Source: Lachnospiraceae bacterium (GTDB lineage Bacteria > Bacillota > Clostridia > Lachnospirales > Lachnospiraceae). Taken from it: DNA of 64,000 bases. The notes under the pieces were generated by a model, which worked only from the letters and a program-made list of their open reading frames with translations, did no database searches and had not been told where the DNA came from. A program made the translations under genes and the position numbers. The DNA lies in the NCBI GenBank assembly GCA_017457865.1, contig JAFTGN010000052.1, positions 1-64,000 on the forward strand, read 5' to 3'. The first letter of the stretch is position 1. The number at the start of each line of letters is the position of its first letter. Below are positions 15,977 to 25,525 of the stretch, piece after piece.

Positions 15977-16438
15977 TTATTTTGTTTGACAGGTTTCATC
16001 ATTGAGGTAAATGATCATGCCCGGCCCCAGTGTTTCTGTCGGTCGTGCCAGAAATCCATGCTTTTCATAAAATGCTTCCCGTCCTTTGGCGCACATCAGA
16101 TCCAGCATCATTTCCGAATGGGGCAGTCGCAGGAAATTTACATATTCTTTTAGCTTCTGTAATAAAATAGAACCCAGTCCCATATGCTGCATGGAAGGAG
16201 AGACCACCAGATCCTGGATATAGCAGATGACCGCACCATCTCCTACGACACGTCCCATGCCCACCAGTGTACCTTCATAATAGGCACCCAGTACATATAA
16301 ACTATTGTCCAGTGCCAGTCTTGCCTGTTCGATTGTAAGGGATTTCCAGTGTACCTGACTGCGCAGGTTCAGATACTCGCTGACAGTGGTCTGGTTTTCC
16401 CGTAATTCAATTTTGTCTTTTTGAAATGTCTGTCCCAT
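15977..16438 (-). CDS. GNAT family N-acetyltransferase
   Basis: 153 residues. CoA-binding motif A is visible in VICYIQDLVVSPSMQHMGLGSILLQKL, followed by FYEKHGF near the C-terminus. The substrate is not predictable. GGGAGG lies upstream of the ATG on the minus strand. It is convergent with the rubredoxin fusion gene and divergent from the ABC transporter genes. Confidence 0.85.
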   Translation of the reverse strand: MGQTFQKDKIELRENQTTVSEYLNLRSQVHWKSLTIEQARLALDNSLYVLGAYYEGTLVGMGRVVGDGAVICYIQDLVVSPSMQHMGLGSILLQKLKEYVNFLRLPHSEMMLDLMCAKGREAFYEKHGFLARPTETLGPGMIIYLNDETCQTK

Positions 16439-16544
16439 GCTACACCTCCCATTTTAGAATCTGAATTTCCGATTGCCTGTCCTATTATAAGGGAAAAGCA
16501 AAAAATAGTAAACACTTTTTCATAAAACCTTTAGAAAGCCTTGA

Positions 16545-16573
16545 TTTACAAGACAGAAGATTGGGGTTACAAT
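16545..16573 (+). promoter_or_regulatory. Promoter of the ABC transporter genes
   Basis: TTTACA (16545-16550), 17-nt spacer, TACAAT (16568-16573), 30 nt before the chosen start codon. Confidence 0.65.
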
Positions 16574-16602
16574 AAGGTCAGTGAGAAGTGTGGAGGTACA
16601 GG

Positions 16603-17307
16603 ATGGGCGCTTTTGTAGAACTGGAAGAGGTAAGAAAGACATATACCATGGGAGAAGTGGAGATTCATGCGGCAGATGGTATCAGCTTTTCCATTGGAGA
16701 AGGGGAATTTGTGGTCATTGTAGGACCCAGCGGCGCAGGGAAGACCACAGTGCTGAATATATTAGGGGGAATGGATACGGCTACATCCGGTCAGATCGTA
16801 GTGGCAGGAGAACATATTGAGCATTATACGGACAAGATGTTGACCAAATACCGGAGAGAGGATATCGGTTTTGTCTTTCAGTTTTACAATTTGGTGCCCA
16901 ATCTGACCGCACTGGAAAATGTAGAGCTGGCATTGCAAATCTGTAAACATCCCCTGCCGGCGGAAGAAGTGCTGATTGGAGTAGGATTGGAACACCGAAT
17001 GCACAATTTTCCGGCACAGCTTTCCGGTGGAGAGCAGCAGAGAGTATCCATTGCCAGAGCACTGGCAAAGAATCCCAAACTGCTGCTTTGTGATGAACCA
17101 ACTGGGGCATTGGATTATGCCACCGGTAAGCAGATTTTAAAGCTGTTGCAGGATACCTGTCGGAAAAAAGGAATGACGGTGATCGTCATCACCCACAATC
17201 AGGCCATTGCACCCATGGCAGATCGGGTCATCAAGATCAAGAATGGAAAGGTGGCAGATATGGAAGTGAATGTGCAACCGGTATCGGTGGAAACCATCGA
17301 GTGGTAA
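16603..17307 (+). CDS. ABC transporter ATP-binding protein (MacB/LolD type)
   Basis: 234 residues from ATG 16603 (GGAGG 6 nt upstream; an in-frame GTG at 16588 precedes that site). Walker [11 protein letters not shown]-loop [16 protein letters not shown], signature LSGGEQQR, Walker [13 protein letters not shown] and the switch His in VIVITHN are all intact. This class powers MacB/FtsX-type mechanotransmission transporters rather than solute importers. It is followed by its presumed permease. Confidence 0.93.
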   Translation: MGAFVELEEVRKTYTMGEVEIHAADGISFSIGEGEFVVIVGPSGAGKTTVLNILGGMDTATSGQIVVAGEHIEHYTDKMLTKYRREDIGFVFQFYNLVPNLTALENVELALQICKHPLPAEEVLIGVGLEHRMHNFPAQLSGGEQQRVSIARALAKNPKLLLCDEPTGALDYATGKQILKLLQDTCRKKGMTVIVITHNQAIAPMADRVIKIKNGKVADMEVNVQPVSVETIEW

Positions 17308-17379
17308 AGATTCTTTTGATGACGAGAGGAAGAAGATGGCGGCATCCAGACAGCGGGTGGCAGAAACAGTGGAGATGAG

Positions 17380-20300
17380 ATGGTGAAACGTGCATTATAT
17401 CAGGATATTTACAGAGAAATGAAAAAGACCAAAGCCAGGGTGCTTTCTATCTTTATGATGTCTGCCCTTGGTGTGGCGTTTTTTTCCGGAGTCAGAGCTG
17501 CAGAGCCGGATATGCTGGCTACGGCGGACCGATATATGGATACATATGAACTGGCAGATTTGCGGCTGATCAATACACTGGGGTTTGATGCAGAAGCCAT
17601 TCAGGCAATTGAAGAATTGGATGGGGTGTCCTATGCGGAAGGTTCTCAAATGACATATATGCTGGCAGAAGACAGGGAGGGACAGCAGGAGGCAGTCCAA
17701 TTGTTTGCCCGGACAGAGCTGGTCAACCAGATGGAAGTCACAAAGGGTCGTCTTCCAGAGGCAGAGGATGAGGTACTGATTGACAGGCGGGTGGCCAGTC
17801 ATATGGGCATTGGAGTAGGGGATACATTGCGCATGTCTACCGGTACAGAAGCAGATGTGGTGGATACCCTTGTAACAGATACCTTTCGGGTGACAGGCAT
17901 TGGCAACAGTCCCTTGTTCATCGGACTGGAACGTGGCAGTACCACTATTGGAAATGGTGCAGTGACTGGATTTGTCATCACCAGTCCGGAAGCCTTTGTA
18001 TCAGAGTACGACAGCATTTTATATGTGGTGGCAGAGGGGACAGAGGCGTTATCCTGCTATTCCAAGGAATATGAACAGCGTATGGCAGATTTGACAGAGC
18101 AGATAGAGGAACAGTTAGATTCCATAGGAAATGCCCGATACGAGCGGCTGCGTACCACTGTGACAGACCGGATCACAGAGGGAGAACAGACGCTTGCGGA
18201 AAAGAAGGCAGAAGCGCAAGAACAGCTTACGGCTGCAAAAAAACAGTTGGAAGAGGCGGCAGAGAAGCTGGCAGAAGGCAGACAGGAATTTGCAGACAAT
18301 GAGCAGAAGCTGGAAGAGGGACGGACTGCATTAGAGGATGGTGCCAGACAGTTAGAAGAGGCAAAAGCCCAGCTGGCAGAGGCAAGAACACAGGCATCCA
18401 CCGGAGAGATGGCATTGACTGCAGGAGAGATTACCATGCAGACTTATAAAGCCCAGATCGCCCAGGCAGAAGCCAGACTGGCAGCGTTGAAAGCACTGTA
18501 TCCGTCCAGGTTGGTTTCTGTGGAGTCTATTGACAACCAGTTGGCAGAAGCAGAAACCCAGCTGGCAGAAGGCAAACAGCAGCTGCTGGCGGCTCAGGCA
18601 GAGATGGAACAGTATAAGGTACAGATTGCAGAGGGAAAGGCAAGAATTGCATCGGGAGAAGCAGAACTGGCAGCAGGAGAAGCGGCTCTGATACAACATA
18701 GACAGGAACTGGAAGAGGGAGAAGCAGCACTGGAAGAAGGGCGGCGTCAGTTAGAAGAAGGAGAAGCAGCCTACAGACAGGGGTTAGCAGACTATGAAGA
18801 AGGAAAGAAAGAGGCAGAAACACAAATTGCAGAAGCAGAGGAAGCATTAGAAAAGGCAAAAAACAGTGTAGAAAAGATCAAGAAGCCGGACTGGTATGTA
18901 TGGGGCAGGGAAAGCAATACCGGTTTTACGGAATTCAGTGACAATGCCGCCAGTATGGGAGCCATTGGAAAGGTGTTTCCATTGATCTTCTTTTTGGTGG
19001 CAGCACTGGTCAGTCTGACCACCATGACCCGTATGGTAGAGGAACAGCGAACTCAGATCGGTACTATGAAAGCATTGGGGTATGCCAAGGGGGATATCAT
19101 ATTGAAGTATGTATTCTATGCCATGAGTGCCACCATTGGAGGCAGTCTCTTTGGCATGCTGATCGGACAGAAACTGTTTCCATGGGTGATCATCACTGCA
19201 TACGGCATCATGTATAACATTAATTCCTGTATTTCCATGCCCTACCAGTGGGATACGGCACTGTTGTCCGGCGTGGCGGCAGTGGGTTGTAATCTGATTG
19301 CCACACTGGCCAGCTGTATGAAGGCACTTCGTGCCATGCCTGCGTCACTGATGCGTCCGGAAGCACCCAGGGAAGGAAAGCGTGTCTTTTTGGAATATAT
19401 TCCTTTCTTGTGGAAGCGGATGAGTTTTACCAGAAAGGCGGCAGTACGCAATTTGTTTCGATATAAAAAGCGGTTTTTTATGACTTTGTTTGGAATTGGC
19501 GGCTGTATGGCACTGTTGGTTGTGGGATGGGGACTGCGGGATTCCATTGTTCACATTGCGGATTTGCAGTATGAAAATGTCCAGTTGTATGATGGCATGC
19601 TGGTACTGGATCCGGATGCAACGGATCCTGTTCAGGAAGAAGTGTTGCATGCCCTTGCCCAACGTTCGGAAATTGAGACCTATGCCAAAACTTATATGAA
19701 GACAGTGGACATCAGCGGGGCGGAGGATACTTTATCCGGATATTTGTGTGTGACGCCGGATCCACAGGCATTTGCCCGGCTCACGGTGCTGGAAAATGCA
19801 GTGGATGGATCGCTTTGTACCCTCAGTGATTCCGGCGTGATTTTGACAGAACAGCTGGCACAGCGATTGGGGGTAAAAGCGGGAGATACCATTGCCATTG
19901 GAGAAGGCAGTGACCGCAGTGTAGAAGTGAAGGTAGATGCAGTGGTAAAGAACTACATCATACACTATGTTTATTTGTCAGAAGATTGCTATCGTGCATT
20001 GTATGGAACTACGCCAGAGTACAGTACCGTTTTGTATCAGATGGAGGCAGACCATGCTTCTGTGGAAAAAGAAGTAGGAGAGGAACTGTTGCAATTAGAA
20101 GGCACGTATGCCATTACCTATGTCAGTGATACCAGGGCCCAGGTGGAAAGCATGCTGGCGGCTTTGAATTTGGTGGTCGTTGTGCTCATCGTGTCCGCTG
20201 GTTTGCTGGCATATGTGGTGCTGTATAATTTAAATAACATCAATATTACCGAGCGGCGGAGAGAACTTGCCACCTTAAAGGTGTTGGGATTTTATGACAT

Positions 20301-20565
20301 GGAAGTGTCTGCTTATGTATACCGGGAGAATATCGTACTGTCCATTCTGGGAATTGGACTGGGGATTTTTTTAGGCAAGGTGTTGCATCAGTTTATTATG
20401 GGAAGTTTGAAAGTCAATCAGGTCATGTTTACATCTCATATTTCTGTATTTAGCTACGGTGTCAGCGCATTGCTGACGATGGTGTTTGCCTGTTTTGTGA
20501 ATTATATCATGTATTATAGACTGAAAGAGATCGATATGGTGGAATCCTTGAAGAATGTGGATTGA
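17380..20565 (+). CDS. Large FtsX/MacB-type ABC permease with an extended coiled-coil domain
   Basis: 1061 residues. One N-terminal membrane helix (about 20-40), a large extracytoplasmic region, and two FtsX-type three-helix blocks (about 527-650 and 925-1055), with a further helix near 700-717. Residues about 237-500 are a long periodic Glu/Ala/Gln/Leu-rich coiled coil (units like QLEEGEAAL, AEGKQQLLAA) predicted to protrude tens of nanometres if extended. A large second extracytoplasmic domain follows. Such duplicated-FtsX permeases export peptides or lipids or drive envelope enzymes. No two-component system or peptide gene is adjacent. GGAG lies 5 nt before the ATG. Confidence 0.9.
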   Translation: MVKRALYQDIYREMKKTKARVLSIFMMSALGVAFFSGVRAAEPDMLATADRYMDTYELADLRLINTLGFDAEAIQAIEELDGVSYAEGSQMTYMLAEDREGQQEAVQLFARTELVNQMEVTKGRLPEAEDEVLIDRRVASHMGIGVGDTLRMSTGTEADVVDTLVTDTFRVTGIGNSPLFIGLERGSTTIGNGAVTGFVITSPEAFVSEYDSILYVVAEGTEALSCYSKEYEQRMADLTEQIEEQLDSIGNARYERLRTTVTDRITEGEQTLAEKKAEAQEQLTAAKKQLEEAAEKLAEGRQEFADNEQKLEEGRTALEDGARQLEEAKAQLAEARTQASTGEMALTAGEITMQTYKAQIAQAEARLAALKALYPSRLVSVESIDNQLAEAETQLAEGKQQLLAAQAEMEQYKVQIAEGKARIASGEAELAAGEAALIQHRQELEEGEAALEEGRRQLEEGEAAYRQGLADYEEGKKEAETQIAEAEEALEKAKNSVEKIKKPDWYVWGRESNTGFTEFSDNAASMGAIGKVFPLIFFLVAALVSLTTMTRMVEEQRTQIGTMKALGYAKGDIILKYVFYAMSATIGGSLFGMLIGQKLFPWVIITAYGIMYNINSCISMPYQWDTALLSGVAAVGCNLIATLASCMKALRAMPASLMRPEAPREGKRVFLEYIPFLWKRMSFTRKAAVRNLFRYKKRFFMTLFGIGGCMALLVVGWGLRDSIVHIADLQYENVQLYDGMLVLDPDATDPVQEEVLHALAQRSEIETYAKTYMKTVDISGAEDTLSGYLCVTPDPQAFARLTVLENAVDGSLCTLSDSGVILTEQLAQRLGVKAGDTIAIGEGSDRSVEVKVDAVVKNYIIHYVYLSEDCYRALYGTTPEYSTVLYQMEADHASVEKEVGEELLQLEGTYAITYVSDTRAQVESMLAALNLVVVVLIVSAGLLAYVVLYNLNNINITERRRELATLKVLGFYDMEVSAYVYRENIVLSILGIGLGIFLGKVLHQFIMGSLKVNQVMFTSHISVFSYGVSALLTMVFACFVNYIMYYRLKEIDMVESLKNVD

Positions 20566-20656
20566 GATATATACAAAGAATGGGAAAAACATAAAAACAG
20601 TAAATGCAAATTGTATAAGATGCTCGAAAATAAAAATAGAGGACTGTGATTGGAAC

Positions 20657-20727
20657 ATATTACTAACTCAACTTTCCCACCAGCATTACCACTGGTTATG
20701 CTGGTGGGAAAGTTGAGTTAGTAATAT
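20657..20727. terminator. Very long perfect hairpin between convergent genes
   Basis: Arms 20657-20686 and 20698-20727 are a perfect 30-bp inverted repeat; the 11-nt loop itself contains ACCA-C-TGGT. The element has AT-rich ends in place of a T-run and its right edge touches the stop codon of the minus-strand lacI-type gene. It very likely stops transcription from both sides, but is much longer than typical terminators. Confidence 0.75.
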
Positions 20728-21731
20728 TAATATTGATGAGAAACACATTTCCCTGTGGATTTGCGCACAATCAGTTTTGGATGCGTTAGCATCACACCAG
20801 TGCATCCATTGCGGATTAAATTGTCTAACATAATCAAGGCAGTTCGTCCAATGCCAAGACGGTTCTCATTGATTGTAGTCAATGGCGGGGACAAATATTT
20901 GGCAACTGGATTGTCATCAAAACCGGTGATACTGATATCTGTGGGAACTCGAAGTCCTCGCTGCATCAGTTCAGACAAGGCGGCAGCTGCAATGTAATCA
21001 TTGCCACAGACAATGGCAGTTGCCTTTTCTTCCAGAAAAACTGGGATAAAATCTTTTACGGAATCCGGAGGATAAAATAAAGCACTGCCGGTGAGGCGTT
21101 CTTCAAAAGGAAGTCCCACCAAATCCAGACCACGTCGATATCCTTCCATACGCATGTTGGCCGCAGCACAGTTGTTTAAGCCGTTGATGAAGGCGATTCG
21201 TCGATGTCCCTGTTCATGAAGGTAGGATACACATTGTTGGATGCCTTCTGCTACATTTACTCCAATGGTGCCCACACAGGGATTTTGAACCGGTTCTTCA
21301 AACAGAATAGTGGGGATTTTCGTGCTCTGCAGTTGCTCCAAATAGGCATCATCTTTGGTGAGGCCTACAAAAAAAGCACCATGATAACCAAGCATTTCCA
21401 TGGCAGTATCATAATTTTTATGCGCTTTTTGCAGATCGTCTATGGAAACCATGGAGACCATGTAGTTATTCTCTGTAGCGGCCAGACGAAAGCCGGAAAT
21501 CAGTTCGTAGCCGTACTCATCAATATTGCTGTAAGGCAGATGAAGAATGACAATGCATACGTGTTTAGAAAGAGAATTCTTTGTGCGTTTCCCAATATAG
21601 CCCATCTCCAGTGCGGTATCCAATACCAGTTGTCTGGTGTCTGCGCTGATGTCGCTTGCTCCATTCAGCCCCTTGGAAACAGTACTGATGGAAATGCCGA
21701 GTTTTTTTGCAATATCTTTGATTGTAACCAT
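20727..21731 (-). CDS. LacI-family transcriptional regulator
   Basis: 334 residues from the ATG at 21731 (GAGG upstream); a longer in-frame start lacks a ribosome binding site. Residues 3-25 are the LacI helix-turn-helix (TIKDIAKKLGISISTVSKGL), followed by a periplasmic-binding-like sensor domain, ending in the usual region near GRTALIMLDNLI. Its neighbours do not include a sugar transporter; the divergent gene is a polysaccharide deacetylase. A palindrome resembling a lac-type operator lies in its own upstream region, so at least autoregulation is likely. Confidence 0.93.
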   Translation of the reverse strand: MVTIKDIAKKLGISISTVSKGLNGASDISADTRQLVLDTALEMGYIGKRTKNSLSKHVCIVILHLPYSNIDEYGYELISGFRLAATENNYMVSMVSIDDLQKAHKNYDTAMEMLGYHGAFFVGLTKDDAYLEQLQSTKIPTILFEEPVQNPCVGTIGVNVAEGIQQCVSYLHEQGHRRIAFINGLNNCAAANMRMEGYRRGLDLVGLPFEERLTGSALFYPPDSVKDFIPVFLEEKATAIVCGNDYIAAAALSELMQRGLRVPTDISITGFDDNPVAKYLSPPLTTINENRLGIGRTALIMLDNLIRNGCTGVMLTHPKLIVRKSTGKCVSHQY

Positions 21732-21757
21732 AATAACCTCTATTTTTGCATAATTTG

Positions 21758-21777
21758 GAATTGTATCAGAACAATTC
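21758..21777. promoter_or_regulatory. Candidate LacI-type operator
   Basis: GAATTGT (21758-21764), 6-nt spacer, ACAATTC (21771-21777), a perfect 7-bp dyad 27 nt before the start of the LacI-type gene. The half-sites AATTGT/ACAATT are those of the E. coli lac operator, though the spacing differs. The 313-nt divergent gap (21732-22044) is otherwise AT-rich. Confidence 0.5.
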
Positions 21778-21962
21778 AAATATATTTTTTTTGAAAATTA
21801 TATATAGTATATCATAATAATTTTAATATCTCAATCAGTAAATGAAAATTTTTTATTAAAATTTGCCAATACTGTTTTGGATTTCCCAGAAGTAAAGTAT
21901 ATGGATGTGGTTATACTATTTTCAGATTTCAGAAAAAGAAGGTGAAAAAGTGTAGAAGCACT

Positions 21963-21990
21963 TTGATTTTTGAGAGAAGTGTGCTACAAT
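21963..21990 (+). promoter_or_regulatory. Promoter of the polysaccharide deacetylase gene
   Basis: TTGATT (21963-21968), 16-nt spacer ending in TGC, TACAAT (21985-21990), an extended -10 arrangement, about 55 nt before the start codon. Confidence 0.6.
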
Positions 21991-22044
21991 ATGTTTTTGT
22001 AAATGGCATGTGTGATTTACAAAACAACCGAGGGAGAGATAATT

Positions 22045-23463
22045 ATGAAACACTACAGAGTAATAGGGCTTGCACTGGGAATTGCAGGCATGCTGGCAGT
22101 CAGTGGTTGTTCCAAAACGGCAGCCACATCACCTTCCGATGAAGCAGGGAGTGTATCTGCTTCGGGAGAGCAGACAGAAGGAGCAATCGAAAGTACAGAA
22201 GACTCAGCGGAATTAGAGGAATTGGTTCGTCAAGCGGATGTATTGGCAGCAGGGTATGATTATGACAGTGCCATTGCACTGTTGCAGGATGTAAAGGGAT
22301 ATGCATCCAATGCTATGCTGAAAGATGCGGTGAGCCGATACAAAAAAGAAAAGTCACAAACCGTATTGTGGGCAGATAATAAGCAGGTACCGCATATCTT
22401 TTTCCATACGCTGGTGCCCAATACCGATCTGGCTTTTGATGGGGATTATCGGGAAGCCGGTTACAATCAGGTAATGACCACTGTAGATGAGTTTGATAAA
22501 ATCATGGAGCAGATGTATGAGCGTGGCTGGGTACTGGTTACACCATATCAGTTGTACAAGATGGAAGAAGTGACAGAAGATGTGGTGGTACAGGAAGCAT
22601 ATACCGATGAAGATGGCCAGGAGGTGCCGGCTGTGACAGAGAAGCAGACGGTGACAAAGATGGTGAAGCAGGATATCTATCTGCCGGAGGGAAAGAAACC
22701 ATTTGTGCTGTCTCAGGATGACGTATGCTATTATGAATATATGGAAGGAGATGGATTCCCTTCCAGATTGGTCATTGGTGCAGATGGAAAAGTAACCAAT
22801 GAATATATCAATGAAGATGGTTCTGTAACCTATGGTTCCTATGATGTGATGCCTCGTCTGGAAGATTTTCTGGAAAAACATCCGGATTTTGCTTATCAGG
22901 GGGCAAGAGGAATTTTGGCACTGACCGGTTATAATGGAATCTTAGGTTACCGCACTTCTGATTACACGTATGGTGCGGGAACGGAAAAAGAAAATCCAAA
23001 CATCGAGGCAGATAAGAAGGAAGCCGCAAAAGTGGCACAGGCTATCAAAGACCAGGGTTGGATCATTGCCAGCCACAGTTGGGGGCATCGAAATTATGCC
23101 ACTTCCAGCTGGGAAGTATTCAAGGCAGACGCAGATTTGTGGAATGAAGAGGTTGCACCGTTGATCGGTGGTACTGATATGGTCATCTTCCCATTTGGCA
23201 GTGATATCGGCAGTTGGAGAGGATATGACGGAGAGCGGTATGAATATTTGAAGAGTCTGGGATTTGATTATTATTGCAATGTAGACGGTTCGACTTTATA
23301 TTGGGTGCAGGTGACCAATGATTATTTCCGTCAGGGACGTATGAATCTGGATGGATACCGGATGTACCAGGATTTATATAAGGGCGCAGATAAGCTGTCG
23401 GAGCTCTTTGATGTAGAGTCCGTATTCGACCCGGCAAGACCCCTTCCGGTGCCGGATATGTAA
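22045..23463 (+). CDS. Polysaccharide deacetylase family lipoprotein
   Basis: 472 residues from ATG 22045 (GAGGGAGA upstream). The signal peptide ends in VSGC with lipidated Cys22. A helical segment (about 45-100) precedes a NodB-type domain with LSQDDVCYYE (the Asp pair), the metal-binding HSWGH and a late FPFGSD. The protein probably removes acetyl groups from a cell-surface glycan or peptidoglycan outside the cell. The catalytic domain is spread out with inserts, as in other Clostridial members. It diverges from the LacI-type regulator. Confidence 0.88.
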   Translation: MKHYRVIGLALGIAGMLAVSGCSKTAATSPSDEAGSVSASGEQTEGAIESTEDSAELEELVRQADVLAAGYDYDSAIALLQDVKGYASNAMLKDAVSRYKKEKSQTVLWADNKQVPHIFFHTLVPNTDLAFDGDYREAGYNQVMTTVDEFDKIMEQMYERGWVLVTPYQLYKMEEVTEDVVVQEAYTDEDGQEVPAVTEKQTVTKMVKQDIYLPEGKKPFVLSQDDVCYYEYMEGDGFPSRLVIGADGKVTNEYINEDGSVTYGSYDVMPRLEDFLEKHPDFAYQGARGILALTGYNGILGYRTSDYTYGAGTEKENPNIEADKKEAAKVAQAIKDQGWIIASHSWGHRNYATSSWEVFKADADLWNEEVAPLIGGTDMVIFPFGSDIGSWRGYDGERYEYLKSLGFDYYCNVDGSTLYWVQVTNDYFRQGRMNLDGYRMYQDLYKGADKLSELFDVESVFDPARPLPVPDM

Positions 23464-23546
23464 TTCTGCAGAGCCAGATGGATCGAAAAAAGAAAACGAT
23501 CCGTGCCTGCATGGGAAGTTTTCTTTTGGAGAATCCGGGTAGAATC

Positions 23547-23586
23547 AGGAGGTCTGTACTTTGTGAGAGCAAAGTACAGACCTCCT
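23547..23586. terminator. Bidirectional terminator hairpin
   Basis: AGGAGGTCTGTACTTTG (23547-23563) and its exact complement (23570-23586) form a 17-bp stem with a 6-nt loop between two convergent genes. Confidence 0.8.
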
Positions 23587-23591
23587 TCTGT

Positions 23592-23993
23592 TTATGCAAT
23601 GTGTTCGCATTGGTTCGGCAGCAGCAGTCGTTCAAACAGCAGACCTGTGGCAAACCAGAGCGGTGCAAAGTCCAGCCGGATGACACCCTGTACGTTCAAT
23701 GGACAGTTGCTGTAATCCCACGGACACATGTTCCGTTTTTTTAAGAAACAGCCGGAAGTATATTCTCCCAGATAAATCAAAAGCATATAAACAGTGCCCC
23801 GAACGAGAGGAGGACGACGTTTTAAAAAGCGGCACAGCGGTGTCAGACATGCGGCACCGCCGTAAATGGGAAACATGAGCAAAGAAGTGGTGGCAGTCAT
23901 CTTCAGGTCTTTACGAAGAAAGGAAATGAGGCTGGTAAAGGTCACTTCCAGACAAAGCCCGGTAATGCCGCATTTGAAAAAATTATGGTACAT
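23592..23993 (-). CDS. Putative ABC-transporter type IV (CmpB-like) small membrane protein
   Basis: 133 residues with about four hydrophobic segments. The sequence pattern GITGLCLEVTFTS, LLMFPIYGGAACL, LLIYLGEYTSG and CPWDYS is that of the small Clostridial 'putative ABC transporter permease' family (PF06541-type). Function unknown; no ATPase is adjacent. AGGCGG lies upstream of the ATG. Confidence 0.75.
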   Translation of the reverse strand: MYHNFFKCGITGLCLEVTFTSLISFLRKDLKMTATTSLLMFPIYGGAACLTPLCRFLKRRPPLVRGTVYMLLIYLGEYTSGCFLKKRNMCPWDYSNCPLNVQGVIRLDFAPLWFATGLLFERLLLPNQCEHIA

Positions 23994-24068
23994 GAAAATT
24001 TCCGCCTTTCTGAAAACAGGATAAGGCTAGTGTGTGCAGAAAGACGGAAGTTATGCAGCGGATCCACA

Positions 24069-25328
24069 TTATAGTTCTGCCAGACGTGCAATTCCTACGT
24101 AAATCTGGCTGATTCGATACCACGTGGAAAAATCTACCACACCAGTGACGGGCAAACCAAAAACAGACTGAAATACCCGGACAGACTGGGCTGTGCGTGG
24201 TCCAAAAATTCCATCTTCTACGAGCATAGGGACGGCACTGTAGGCAGTGGCAATGGTATTTAGTTGATTTTGCATTTGCCGGACTTTGGCACCGGAAGAG
24301 CCGATGGTGAGAGAATAGCCGGGCCATGAGGATGGAATACCGGCAATTTGTTCCGCACTGTTGATATAAATGCTGCTGCCATAATAATTTCGTAAAATCT
24401 GAATGGGACTGTAGCCGCGATCTCCCAGATATTTAGAACCCCATTGACTGAGCCAGTTTGGGCATGTGACACGTCTTCCGTCGCAGTACTGGGTAAACAG
24501 CGGCTGCTTTACATTGGGCCGTGACAGATATTGGTTAAACAGATCGTCTACCAGCACAGAGATCTCCTGAAAAATGTTTCTTCCATAAACCCATTTCTGA
24601 TCATAGGCAGTAGAAGAAGTGATGGTAAAATCATAGCCCTGATTTCGATACCATTCCGTATAGACACGGTTTAATGTAAAGGACATGATGGCAAGCAGGT
24701 TGGCAATCAATGCACTTTCCGGCCAGGTGGCATAGATTTCACAGGAAGCCACATTTTTGATATAATCCCGGTAAGAGACATAGTAATCCCTTGCGGAAGA
24801 ATCAGAAGGAACCCCATCATGTACCACAATGGTTTCTGGCACTACCACACGGCTTAAGACAATTTCGCCGGACTGTCCGGTAGGTTTGATTTCGTCCTCT
24901 GGTATTTTAGGAGGATAGGTTCCATAAAGGGTGTGGTCTGGTATCTGGATGTTTTCCTCTGGCGGCAATGCCTGAGAAAGAGGAATCATGCGAATGGGCT
25001 GGAGAGACAGAACACCGGGCAGAATTTCAGAGCCTTGCACTTCTACCGATTCAAAGCCTTCTGCCTGCACCAGTATGGTGTATTCGCTGTAAGGCCGTGG
25101 ACTGTCAGGCTCCTGGCTGTATTCTGGCGGAGGGGCTGCCAAATCTACATTTTCGGTCTGGCCGGAACTGTTGGTCGTCAGTTGTTCGATGATTGTTTCC
25201 GGTGCAGATTCTTCCAAAATAGAAATGGATGCATTTTCAATGGGAAAATTGTTCCTGGCATTGGTTACGTTTACCTGCAGTTGTCCTTCGTCACTGCCGG
25301 AAAGAGAAGTTCTGTTTAAAATCAGCAT
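24069..25328 (-). CDS. Peptidoglycan-binding protein with SpoIID-like region
   Basis: 419 residues. The N-terminal ~110 residues resemble two beta-sandwich carboxypeptidase-regulatory-like repeats. The middle (about 175-300) contains YIKNVASCEIYATWPESAL and a helical stretch like SpoIID/LytB-type amidase activators. Residues ~345-410 are a PG_binding_1 domain (GSSGAKVRQMQNQLN, DGIFGPRTAQSVRVFQ). No signal peptide or membrane helix is visible, so the protein may act inside the developing spore or leave the cell by another route. GAGGA precedes the ATG. Confidence 0.8.
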   Translation of the reverse strand: MLILNRTSLSGSDEGQLQVNVTNARNNFPIENASISILEESAPETIIEQLTTNSSGQTENVDLAAPPPEYSQEPDSPRPYSEYTILVQAEGFESVEVQGSEILPGVLSLQPIRMIPLSQALPPEENIQIPDHTLYGTYPPKIPEDEIKPTGQSGEIVLSRVVVPETIVVHDGVPSDSSARDYYVSYRDYIKNVASCEIYATWPESALIANLLAIMSFTLNRVYTEWYRNQGYDFTITSSTAYDQKWVYGRNIFQEISVLVDDLFNQYLSRPNVKQPLFTQYCDGRRVTCPNWLSQWGSKYLGDRGYSPIQILRNYYGSSIYINSAEQIAGIPSSWPGYSLTIGSSGAKVRQMQNQLNTIATAYSAVPMLVEDGIFGPRTAQSVRVFQSVFGLPVTGVVDFSTWYRISQIYVGIARLAEL

Positions 25329-25525
25329 AGATCATCCTCGAAAATGGGTTGAAATACCCGAATATCTGTATTAGTATATGAAGAGAAGGAACAGTTTGAA
25401 ACATCTATTTTTTCTTTTTGGAAAAGACGTAACAGTTTGTGGTCAGCACAGTTATGAAAAGGTATGATTATCATAGTTGTTTACAAAGAACAGATCTCTG
25501 GCAAAAGGAGTAGAAGAAAAGGAAT

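Noticed and set aside
18057..18859. Several minus-strand open frames rich in Leu, Ser and Cys inside the permease gene
   Set aside because: They are antisense shadows of the periodic coiled-coil codons and lack start signals.
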